Shown: piece after piece, positions 44,601 through 53,600 of the stretch
Layout: the number at the start of each line of letters is the position of its first letter
How positions within the stretch are numbered: the stretch's first letter is position 1
The notes under the pieces: generated by a model
What the model saw: the letters and a program-made list of their open reading frames with translations, nothing else
Databases searched by the model: none
What the model was told of the DNA's origin: nothing
Position numbers and translations under genes: made by a program
Origin: a virus
DNA length: 64,000 nucleotides
Reading direction: 5' to 3' (one strand)
Virus record (IMG/VR): IMGVR_UViG_3300018411_000639
Location: 1 to 64,000 of that record

Positions 44601-47600
44601 GGGTTGCTTTCTTCAACTCTTTCTTTGTGGCGCCGGCAATCCCTTCCCGGGAAGGGTCTCCCGCTAAGACAAGCGACCCTTGCCCATCAAGAATACCCTT
44701 TCGGATCAACTGCTCTCGGAAGGCGTTGTCGTTTGCTAATCTTTCGTTTACGACTTGATCGCCGATGTCGCGGAAGTTTACACCCATCTCTTCCAGTTGC
44801 TCACGAGAGGTCTCAAGAACATCTCCGTACCCGATGCGACCATCTGCACCTCTCAGAGTCAGGCCCTTCGTGCTCTCTTTATTGGCGAAAGACAACTCAA
44901 TGCCGTTTTCGAGATCCGCTTTCGCTTTCTCTGCGGCTACAGCCAGTGACTCTCCTTTCATCATCTCTTCTGTTACAGGTGAAGTGATGACGGTACCGTG
45001 AGCGTACCCAGAGAACGGCATACGTCCAGATAGCATGAAGCGATTCATGATGCCGTCCTTATGATTCAGTTCATTCTCAAAGGAACCCATCATATCCTTG
45101 TAGGCATCGTCCATCCGCGACTGCATCTGTTTGATGCTTTCTCCGCTTCTAACTGATTGCCCATCCTCAAGGGCTTTTGCCGAGTTAAGCAGTGAGGCGA
45201 TTTTCTTCTGAGAGTCAGAGAAGAAGACCTGTCCATCTACGGCGTGCGTGCGAACCAATGGAATAACCACATCACCGACTCGTTCCCCTGTTTCCGGGTT
45301 CTTGATGGTTATGCCGCCCAAGTTGACTCGGAACGCATCCACGCCCTCGAAGCTTCCATCGTTCTCGTTGGCTACAGAGAACAGCGTCTGCATCATTTCC
45401 TCAACACTGGCTCCACTCTTAGGGATAAGCAAGTCCTCTAGGTTTACGTCCTGAACCCCTCCGGGACTCTTCTCCCCCATTACGTGAGTAAGGGATGCCA
45501 TGATTCCTCGTAAGGACTTGGCTCCCTCTGCATATTCCGGGGACCGCTGAATAATCCGCATTCTCCGGTCAAGGATCGGCTGTGCAACTTTTTCAAACCG
45601 CTCTCCGGTGAATATACGGAACTCTGCATCGCCCACATTGGAACCCAACATCTGATTGGATTTCGGTGTGACGCTGACCCCTTTTCCTGTATCGCCTTCT
45701 GCTCCTTTTGCCGAGTGCATCTCGGACATAATCATGCGACGAACAGGTACGCGGTAGGAGTTGGCTTGTTCCATCTGGCGCATTTCGGCAGCGACTTGTC
45801 TGACCTTTTCGTCGGGACTGTCTTGGATGGCTCGCACCATATCCCTGACACCTTCTAAGTGACCGGCATCAGAGGAAGGATTTCCCTCGATAAGGAGCGT
45901 CTTCTTCCCTGCCTCATCGAGCAGGAAGTCTCCCGTCTCGCTTCGGCTGTAACGTGCGTTCCAACTTGGCAGATGTTCGTCAGCAAGGCGTTCGAACTCG
46001 CCCTCTACACCTAGTTCGTCAAAGCGTTCCGCCATGTAGTTCACGGAGCTACCTGCGACCACGGAGCCGGATAAATGCTTCCCTAGTTCGAACTTACCGA
46101 CCAAGGCTGCGTCTCCGTAAGATTCTTTCCAGACGGCCTGAACGAGGTCATCGTATTCATCGCCCAAGTCGACGGTGGATGCGACAGTCTTCTCTACGCC
46201 ACTGATGCCGAGTTTGAGCTCTCTCAGCTGACCTTCGGCAACAAACCGCGCTTCGTCACCTTCTCCGACCATCTTGCCGGGGTTCACGTACATGGCGTCG
46301 TCTGCGATTTCTCCGACCTGACCACTTGCCTTGTTGTACACGATGTCGATGGTGCTTCCGTCCAACTCACGCGTACCGATGACATCACCCGTCTTCACGA
46401 AGTCACCCGGCGAAATGGTCATTTTTGCCGTTTCAAGGTCTTTGATCTTGAAGGTGTTCAATTCGTTCTTGTTCCACAAATCCTTGCGGAGAATCGGATT
46501 GACGAGCGAATGCTGCAGGTTCGTATCCGAGTAAAGACGGAACTCTTGCATGACGGCATCGAAGTCTTCGGAAGTATACTTGCCACCAAGTCCGGCCAGA
46601 ACATCTTCCTTGCGGGATTCCGTTGCGTCCAGAGCCTGCAGCATTTCATGGGTGTGCATCTGACGCACGTTCGCCATGACCGTTCCTTCGTAACTCCCCA
46701 TACCGGCGGCTTCCATCTTTCCGTAGTAGTTCTCTGCGGCTTCTCTCGTCACGACACTTTCACCGACACGGATATTCAAGGAGTCCAGTTTGGCTTCCTT
46801 GCCGACAAGATCGTCTTTGTCAAAAGATTGGAAAGACTGGAACTGCATCTGCACCGGACGAGTGAACCCGGTCATAAAGCCATACGAGTTCATGGCGACA
46901 CGATCCAACGTGGAAACAAATCCATCCGCAACTTTGTCTTCCCTCAGGATTTGATGCGCGCCTGTGTCCAGTAGGTTTTTGAACTCTGACACGGTCTGTG
47001 CGTCCGTGATTTCTTCGCCGTAATCCACTACCTTTTGGATAAGACCTTCTCCGTAAACAAGGTTCTTGACGTACCATTCCTGAACGGCGATATCCATATC
47101 CTTCATTTTCTTCAGACTGTTGTGCCCACCGTCGGTAAGTTGCTGACTCCAATTAGCCATGTAACTTGCTACCTTTTCATCGGTTCCCCCTACGACAGGG
47201 CTGAATACTTCGTTCAGCGTTTTTCTTACGCCTTCGTCCCGTTGATAGATCGCAGGCAAGAAGTTGATGGCAGAACTCATATCGACTAGATGGTTGGATG
47301 CAACGTCCGACATGTTCGGAATGACTTTCTTCAAGGCTTGCCCACCTTCTACAACGGTCTGCACCCCACTTAATCCGGGAGCAGCTAGTATCGGCTTGCT
47401 GAAGGCGCGGTTCACGGTCGCATTGACTGCTTGGAAATCACCACGGGAAACCATATCGGCGATCCGCTTGTTCTCGTAGATGTACTGCGTCAAGGATTCA
47501 TTCAACGTATCCTGATAATGTGTCACGAGCTTACCTGTATCCTTGTCCGTGTAGGCGTTCAGGCTGCCAATGATGGACTTCTCTATCCGACCTTTCGACA

Positions 47601-50600
47601 CGGATGCAACCGGGCCATCCATATTGATCTTGCTCATAGGGACGACTCCGGCAAACTCACGAATCTCATCCATTCCTTTTTCATCTGTGAGAGCTTCCAG
47701 TAATCGGTGAGAGTGTTTCTGATCTGTAAAGGCGAGCATCAAGTTATCGTCCGGCCCGTTGAATAGCTGTACGGCGTAATCGTGCGCCCCGACCATCCCC
47801 ATCTTCTTGTTGAAGAAAAGGCTCTCGACTTGCTTCAGGTGATGATCGTCGTAGTTCAGCTCTGCACGCAGTTGTTCTGCCACAGGCGCGAATCCTTTTT
47901 CGGACACCCCAATCGAAACCAGAGGGCGCGTACTGTTGATTGCTTGCTCTACGGTCTTCTGGATGTCATCCGGTGTATTGCCGATCGACGCATGGAACTC
48001 ATCCAGACTATTGCCCTTGTGTTTGAAACCGGATGTATCGAACTCGAGCATCGGTTGCGTTTCTGAATTAATGTAACCCCATAGCTTGCGGTCTTCATCG
48101 CTCAACGTTCCTTCGACGCTTTGTTCGTAAAGGGTGTCGGACGTTACGTCACCGAAATCGAAATCACGCATCTGCTCCGCACTAAAACGGGACTTCACGC
48201 TATCGACGGCTTGGAATAACTCTCCTCCGATTGCTTGTGCGATGTGGTAAGGATCGGTAGCGTCACCGATGACACTGTGCTTGAAGCCTGCAGGCAACAG
48301 CTGACGACCGACAAGATCATCGGCGATAGACTTCAAGGCTTCTACTTGCAGGAACTTTTTACGAGAAGGGAGTTTTTCATGTTTCCCAACCCCTCTTACG
48401 GCATTCAGGATGCCGGCCCCCGCCGAATTGTTCGAGGATGCATTGATCCGTGTATACCCGTTTCCGCCCACAACGTCCGCTACCTCGATGGAGTGAATGT
48501 CCGCAAAGGTCCGGTCGGCAATCCGTTTGTTTCCAGCGATAGAGTTTCCTGTTTCAGGGTCTTTCGTAAGCAAGCCCCAAGCTTTCCGTAGAGCCAATGT
48601 CTTCTGTGTTTCCATGTAGTTGCCTGCAATCTTCGGTGTCAGGTTGCTTGGCACTTGTGTCAGGGCTGCGTTCGTGCCGATGGTATTGATAGCTGTCTCC
48701 ATAGTGATATTGGTGTCTTTCAGGACATTGTAGAGTTCCTTGAATGTCGTCTTCTGTTGCGGAGATTTCAGTCTGCCTAGCACTTGATCCGCATTCAAGG
48801 TCTTGTCCAATTCACTGACAGAGCCGTTCTTCACAAGGAACGCGATATCTTCCATTCGGGCCGGTCTGCCGAAGGTTTCTCTGAAGGCGATGTTTACGTC
48901 CGAGTAAGTGCCGTACATCGTTTCAGCGTAACTGAATCCTCGCCCGTTCCCTAGTTGAAACATTCCCTCAAAGTTCCGTCGCGCGCTATCGGAAATCGTG
49001 CGGCCTACTTGTTGGTCCACCATGGCAGAAGTCACCTCTCCGGGGTTCAACGGAATGCGGTTCACAGCTTGATTGGACTCCAAAGCGCTTCGCAGTTCCG
49101 CTTTCCGTCGGTACTTGCTTCGACCCTGCAAACCAACTTGAGTGGCGTAAGAGCGCAAGCCTTTGAGTGGCATCTGGCTGAAGTCTGTCAGTTCCTCGGC
49201 TTCAACGACTGTATGGATGGAGAGGTCATTCTGGAACAAGGCTTGAATGTCGTCCGGGTTCGATCTGAAAATCGTACCTGTCACATTCTGATTTCCTTCG
49301 CCTGCTCCTCGGAACCGAAGAGCGAACAACCCTTCTGCTCCCGGTTGGTTCTTCGCGACTCGACTTGCGATGCTCCCGTCAAGTTCTGCTGTTGGGATGA
49401 ATTTCATCTCATCCACCTGATAGAACTGATTGCGGTTCAATGCGTAATCAAGGTGCGGCTGAATCTCTCCGTCAATCGCCATGAAGTCGTATCCGTCTTT
49501 GTCGATCTTAACCGCTTTGTTGGCGAACACCACGCTCTCGCCCGCATTGTCTGGTGTGACGGTTCGGTTGTTTGGGTTGGAGCGAATAGCTTCCACACCT
49601 TCGAGGACGTCTTGGTAACTTTTCTGAGCAAGAGTCATGGTCGCTTTCGTATCGGATTCCGCAAGATGGGCGTCAATGTCGATACCGAAGGCCGAAGCCC
49701 ACGAACCCAGACTACCCGGACTGCTTCCTGCACTAAAGCTTTCGATGCCTTGGTTGCTGGCGATACCGCTTAACGAAGACAACATTCTTCCTTGATTGGT
49801 TGCGCTCAGACCGGTTCTGGCATCATAGTGGTTCAGCGCCTTGACGGCAGGGATGCCTTGCTCCTGCAGCACGGCGTTCAGGAAAGGAATGTCATAGTTT
49901 GTGCCATTGTAGCTGAGAAGGGCTTTCCCCGGATTGTTGGTTTCGGTGATGGCGTTCCGTAAGGAAATAAGTTGCTGTCTTCCGACGTCTGTCTGGAGTC
50001 CTTGCTTGCGGCCTACTTTAGCAAGATTGGACAAACCTGACCTTGCCCGACGAAGATCCGTTGGGTCAGGGTCGAGCAGTTTGCCCAGAGCGAAACGTTT
50101 GGAACGAGGATTCATCACAAAGGCGTTGGGGTCAGAATAGACTGTCAGCCGTTTAATGGTGGACTGCTCAGCTGCACTCAACGTATCCCACCCATCTCCC
50201 TCTGCGCGGGCTATCAACTCTAGGAAGCCTCTTCGTTGCCGTTCTTCTACACCAAAGGTAAGGACTTCGCTGATTGGCTTATTTGCCTGAATCATACCCG
50301 AAGCATTCTTCGTTACCTGTTGCCGCACAAGAGCGACTTCCGTCATGGCCAGCAATCCTTTTTCGGACTCCGTTGCGTTTGGTCCGAAGTTCCCAAGGGT
50401 TTCCAAGTCGAAACCTGTAACGTCGCCTCCGTCCACCTCGAAGATGTTGCGGATGTTCTCTGCCTGCTTCTGGATTTCATTGAGGTCAAAACCTTTTGCT
50501 GCTTCAGGGTAAGTGGTGAACGCAAACGGCACACGGGATTGTCTGGCGAGAAGTTGGTTCAGCGTATCTCTTTGTTTCTGGTAAAGCTCCTGTGCGTCGG

Positions 50601-50676
50601 GATTATCCCACATTGTCCCAAGGTTGCTGTTGAAACTGCTTCTTGTTGTGTCTCGGTTGATGTCAGCTAAATACAT
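41602..50676 (-). CDS. giant protein: DEDDh exonuclease, SAP-like motif and two-barrel RNA polymerase-like core, 3024 aa
   Basis: Three nucleic-acid modules are visible. (1) Residues 85-360: a DEDDh 3'-5' exonuclease with D90/E92 (GFDLETLG), D262 (YNGTNYDIPF) and H337/D342. (2) About 495-530: a SAP/Rho-N-like helix-extension-helix (PLKGLRSYATQVGLQ, RRKAELRSALE). (3) About 1420-2110: signatures of two-barrel RNA polymerases in the right order. These are GDFVKTGDVIG (hybrid-barrel-like); K1657-x7-K1665-GV-S, matching the beta K-MAGRHGN-KGV motif; and R2061-x-P2063 followed after 33 residues by N2097-AD-x-DGD, matching beta-prime RxP...NADFDGD. Near 2895-2915 is a membrane-like helix. AGGAGG precedes the ATG. 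It lies in the tail operon after the chaperones and the 1910-aa gene, so virion packaging and ejection are plausible. Polymerase activity is inferred from motifs only. Confidence 0.62.
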   Translation of the reverse strand: MYLADINRDTTRSSFNSNLGTMWDNPDAQELYQKQRDTLNQLLARQSRVPFAFTTYPEAAKGFDLNEIQKQAENIRNIFEVDGGDVTGFDLETLGNFGPNATESEKGLLAMTEVALVRQQVTKNASGMIQANKPISEVLTFGVEERQRRGFLELIARAEGDGWDTLSAAEQSTIKRLTVYSDPNAFVMNPRSKRFALGKLLDPDPTDLRRARSGLSNLAKVGRKQGLQTDVGRQQLISLRNAITETNNPGKALLSYNGTNYDIPFLNAVLQEQGIPAVKALNHYDARTGLSATNQGRMLSSLSGIASNQGIESFSAGSSPGSLGSWASAFGIDIDAHLAESDTKATMTLAQKSYQDVLEGVEAIRSNPNNRTVTPDNAGESVVFANKAVKIDKDGYDFMAIDGEIQPHLDYALNRNQFYQVDEMKFIPTAELDGSIASRVAKNQPGAEGLFALRFRGAGEGNQNVTGTIFRSNPDDIQALFQNDLSIHTVVEAEELTDFSQMPLKGLRSYATQVGLQGRSKYRRKAELRSALESNQAVNRIPLNPGEVTSAMVDQQVGRTISDSARRNFEGMFQLGNGRGFSYAETMYGTYSDVNIAFRETFGRPARMEDIAFLVKNGSVSELDKTLNADQVLGRLKSPQQKTTFKELYNVLKDTNITMETAINTIGTNAALTQVPSNLTPKIAGNYMETQKTLALRKAWGLLTKDPETGNSIAGNKRIADRTFADIHSIEVADVVGGNGYTRINASSNNSAGAGILNAVRGVGKHEKLPSRKKFLQVEALKSIADDLVGRQLLPAGFKHSVIGDATDPYHIAQAIGGELFQAVDSVKSRFSAEQMRDFDFGDVTSDTLYEQSVEGTLSDEDRKLWGYINSETQPMLEFDTSGFKHKGNSLDEFHASIGNTPDDIQKTVEQAINSTRPLVSIGVSEKGFAPVAEQLRAELNYDDHHLKQVESLFFNKKMGMVGAHDYAVQLFNGPDDNLMLAFTDQKHSHRLLEALTDEKGMDEIREFAGVVPMSKINMDGPVASVSKGRIEKSIIGSLNAYTDKDTGKLVTHYQDTLNESLTQYIYENKRIADMVSRGDFQAVNATVNRAFSKPILAAPGLSGVQTVVEGGQALKKVIPNMSDVASNHLVDMSSAINFLPAIYQRDEGVRKTLNEVFSPVVGGTDEKVASYMANWSQQLTDGGHNSLKKMKDMDIAVQEWYVKNLVYGEGLIQKVVDYGEEITDAQTVSEFKNLLDTGAHQILREDKVADGFVSTLDRVAMNSYGFMTGFTRPVQMQFQSFQSFDKDDLVGKEAKLDSLNIRVGESVVTREAAENYYGKMEAAGMGSYEGTVMANVRQMHTHEMLQALDATESRKEDVLAGLGGKYTSEDFDAVMQEFRLYSDTNLQHSLVNPILRKDLWNKNELNTFKIKDLETAKMTISPGDFVKTGDVIGTRELDGSTIDIVYNKASGQVGEIADDAMYVNPGKMVGEGDEARFVAEGQLRELKLGISGVEKTVASTVDLGDEYDDLVQAVWKESYGDAALVGKFELGKHLSGSVVAGSSVNYMAERFDELGVEGEFERLADEHLPSWNARYSRSETGDFLLDEAGKKTLLIEGNPSSDAGHLEGVRDMVRAIQDSPDEKVRQVAAEMRQMEQANSYRVPVRRMIMSEMHSAKGAEGDTGKGVSVTPKSNQMLGSNVGDAEFRIFTGERFEKVAQPILDRRMRIIQRSPEYAEGAKSLRGIMASLTHVMGEKSPGGVQDVNLEDLLIPKSGASVEEMMQTLFSVANENDGSFEGVDAFRVNLGGITIKNPETGERVGDVVIPLVRTHAVDGQVFFSDSQKKIASLLNSAKALEDGQSVRSGESIKQMQSRMDDAYKDMMGSFENELNHKDGIMNRFMLSGRMPFSGYAHGTVITSPVTEEMMKGESLAVAAEKAKADLENGIELSFANKESTKGLTLRGADGRIGYGDVLETSREQLEEMGVNFRDIGDQVVNERLANDNAFREQLIRKGILDGQGSLVLAGDPSREGIAGATKKELKKATRDWKNSPAYVAATDEAFEKAGLEYVRERGIFGTGKRDPVFKTSSDLAVSVRLNDKLKGRTLMFQGYTANSWNADVDGDMEAMILNLESSYDKEKGRNVVRLLNEQDPAELATRKLYEAQSFTNAGKDGHMAAAIDEYVGDSIKFGSSNPEDEAGDAILRHAAYIQGEQNLPTDTATGKLKDNYLHNEAVVTTAIKNKHNKGAIGYISTPNYVLREIGEEVFKDSKEDQVHLDNLLKMTDESEQKPIDVKHIKDGGEELTKVPKYRLGLTQLANGEHEMGLQNVIDAMEGPIFPKGTAPVAADILNGSVDMNIPMNQSLLSLSKMFQDPRATQIWNSPLIRSQPNPRGLMDRLKSVVNETAEGSSEVIRAKQEAIRRAKQPSAIRIDGVALDKSNYLMPNEGVYDPGIYQVKSYGQGERSRQPFVVLQETKTKKQQRVYGADMEVLGQKIQESFRIGTRSDVPAFREEIITKGAQQFVDEAMTDADTFQFRQVEALVASKTLSSQSPSDKIDVLESTVTKRGKRANRLRETVASSILSHEGYDHAIAKRAQESFFGTDEGKATSQFAGELRSRGHKDSGSLIRQFNDQIRERGASAESREQVRHSVMARDAASVKGVNSDTIPTPSSGDVGIQKIIQRTEGARGQLYNLHDVSEQLTTRYAEQVRGLDESAAERLNDQNVSKAVEEETVLTPWRQASTQNQGILKQLDEDFDTLASSQSDEAMQYLNWNSNDIIQSFLSERNIQGLGEARIAFGNQAGLKINEVSMNDLRGIYEAGSSGARNTQAARKTAEQIGHYFEALDGASIEEARQAMDRHTVQNTRGLEDEVMGGISDINDAIRKTGQSAGERKSVASAGMDAVEQIARKPMGKFGKTMIGVGVAVGLSSLLAGMQFSAPPSALKASHRPNGSGSSDSNGQFDQKPAVSPRIAPSSKERKAYVGNEGVQFHVKAKGSQDSSAVLSAVKRTVEKVNGPNLNVNLNTQDDTSQVSDSWLQEKLSGLF
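42743..42758 (-). repeat. 16-bp repeat, exact copy
   Basis: Exact GTGTCAATTCCGACAC on the minus strand, read as GVNSDTIPTPSS, a polar linker in the C-terminal part of the 3024-aa protein. Confidence 0.8.
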
Positions 50677-50695
50677 GCCAACCCTCCTTCATTCG

Positions 50696-53600
50696 TTATA
50701 CGAGTTTGGATGTGCGAATCTTCTCTTCGATTTCCTGTCGCTTATCCTTCTTCATTTTTACATCTACACCCACATCGCGGGTGCTGTAGCGGTAATCTAC
50801 CTCTATATCTTCTAAGCCCATCTCGGTAAGGACATCCATAAGTTTGTTTCTCACCGTCAGGGCATTACTGCGGACATTCATTTTCGGAAGAGGGATTTCT
50901 CCTTCTGCATTGGCTTGGTCGATTTGATCCTGCCAAACATCGAACTCCCCGAAGTCCAGTCCCTGCTGCTTAATCATCTTGATTTTCACACTGTCGAGGT
51001 CTGTCTCCTCGTTCCACCCTTCCCACTCTGCATCGGGCAGAACGTTCTCCTGGAAGTACGCATCCAGAGAAGGCTTATCTTCGACAGGCATTCCCCATGT
51101 ACTCTCTAAAGCTCGTCGCAGGTACTTTGGAGCCAGACTCAGAATCTTGCCCTTCTCTTCTTCCGGAGCCTTCATAAAGTACTTCATGTACTGGCGGTCT
51201 GTCTTTGGTAACGCAGCTAGAATGTTGGCCAGAGGATCTCCACGATCATAACCGTACATCGTCTTCTCCGATTTGTTGTAGTAGTCGATGGCTTTGGTGG
51301 CATCTGAGGACAGGCGAGTGACGCTTCTGTCGCTTTGGATCTCGGTCAGCTCCTTATTGATTTGACCGACAATGAGTGACTGAGAGGCTTGCATGTCAAC
51401 GTACTTTGGCGCACCTGTCTTGAACTCGAACTGATCTCTGTCTGCGTAGTTCATCTTGATGAATTTCTTGAAGTCCATCAGATCCCGTTTGCGGGCTTTC
51501 TTGTCCTGTCCGTTGAACTCGGCACTCTTCATGAAGGCTTTCACGTCGAAGCCTTCTTCTTTGAGCGTCTTTTGTGCGTACTCCTCGTAGAGTCCGCGGT
51601 ACTTCACGTATTTCAAGGTGTCGATGTATTCGTTCAGATTGCGTTCCTTCTGGCGTGTTTCTGGTATCCAGCGTTCGCCTGTCGTAGCTTCTTTTGTTCC
51701 GACAATAGCTTTCCCGATGGCGGTGACAGAGAAACCTGTCAAGGCTCCCAATATCTTTCCGTAACGGGTAGATCCGAACGCTGACCCGAGCAACGTCCCC
51801 CAAATCAAACCACTTGGTCGGTTGATGCTTTCCCGAATGGCAGGAATCAGGAAGTCACGTACAGGATGCGTCCAGTTCTGGAAATCCTTGCCGTACACTT
51901 CTCGTTGCTCGTAACTCTCTGCCGCACTTCTTACCTGAAGGACTTTCGTATGAAACGGTGTGTTCAGATGGGACACAGCCTCCCATGCTTTCCCGAAGGC
52001 GATCTCCATCGGATTGTAGCGGGCATGGATGGATGCAGGAGTGAAGTCATCCTCTTTCTCCGTAGCAAGGCCGCGCTTCACCATGGTCTTGTTTACATTC
52101 AATCCGTTGCTGTAGACCACGGCCCGAATACTGTTGACGGTATCTTTTGTGACCTGATTGGCTTCATCCATATCGTAACCGATTCTCACGGATCGACCGG
52201 GTTTCAGCAGCTGAGCCAGTTGCTTGCTCGCTTCCTCTCCCGTTCCATCTGCCATCGCTTCGCTTACGTGTACTCCGGCTAGTTTGATTGGATTGTCGGG
52301 CATCTCGTTCGCGATAAAGGTGTTGTTGCTCAGCATCTTTTTGACGGTCACAGTCTTCATTTCAAGGTTCGCCGTTTTGAATCGGTACGGATAAATCCGC
52401 ATCGGCTCTTTGGCTTCGGTGACGCGATTGTCGATGGCAGACACTTCTTCTTGCTCTTCTGTTGTGATCTTCATCTTGGACAGCATAGCCTTTGTTTCTG
52501 CATATTCTCGCGAGTACGGAGCCACATCGCCTAATATCCTCAGGCGGTCAATCGGATCGTAAAGTTCTCCTCTGCCAATCGACCCATCCGCTATACCGTT
52601 CCGGATGTAATCACGGGCTGTCCGAAGGTTATTCAAGGACTCCTGAAGCAAATCATCGCTATATTTGAATTTTGCTGTATACGTCTGATTTGGGTCGTCC
52701 CGGTTTATATATTGAACATACCCGTTCCCCTTTTCTTGTCCTAGCGCCCACATATAATAATTCACTTGTTTGTGGTGGTCTGCTCGAGCCTCTCCTGTTT
52801 TGAGGACCTCTCTAAAGCCTTTGTCACTAATTGTCTTGATGTCGACTACACCTATCTTTGTTCTCGAAGATTCGTCATGAATGACGGCATCGTAGAAACC
52901 GAGGACGCCGTTCTCTTCGTCTTCGATCTTCCCTTCTGTATCAAGGGCGAGGCCGGACTTCAACCACATATCTTCTATTTTTTTGTGGTACTCCGTTCCT
53001 TCATCAACGATACTCTGCAAGCCTTCGTCCGTAATCGGGTCTTGGTTCAGCAAGTGCTTGATGATTTCCTCGGGTTCTTTTCCTAGAGTGGACGAACCGA
53101 CACGAAGCGCCGTAGGGTCTTTGATGTTCCACGTTCGCTCGTAGCCTTCTCCAGGTAGTCGCATCTCTCCCTTGGCTACTTTCGTATAAGGGTCACCTGT
53201 TTGGAAGTTGGTAAAGTAATCCTCGCCCGGCATCCATTCTGGCATCGTGTTCTTGATTGGGTTGATGTACGCAACATCATTCCTTCTTTTCGGCAAGAAG
53301 CGTCGGAAGATTTCCGAGAACTCTCCTCCGAGCCCGCCAGCGTTCTGATCCCAGAACTGGCGATTGAACGACATAGACCAACCCGGGGTGTCTATAACTT
53401 CTTTTTCAGCTTGCGCTTCACCGGTAACGAATCCTTGGATTGCAAAGCCGTAAATACCAGCTATATCGCCCCACTGGTTCGCCTGTTCGCTCAAGCTATG
53501 CCCTACACTGTTTGGTGAAGCAACATCCCCTATTGTAGGTTCAGGCGTTACTGGTGGAGTCGTGTCCACTCGCGTGTCCGCACTTACAGCTTTGCTTAGC

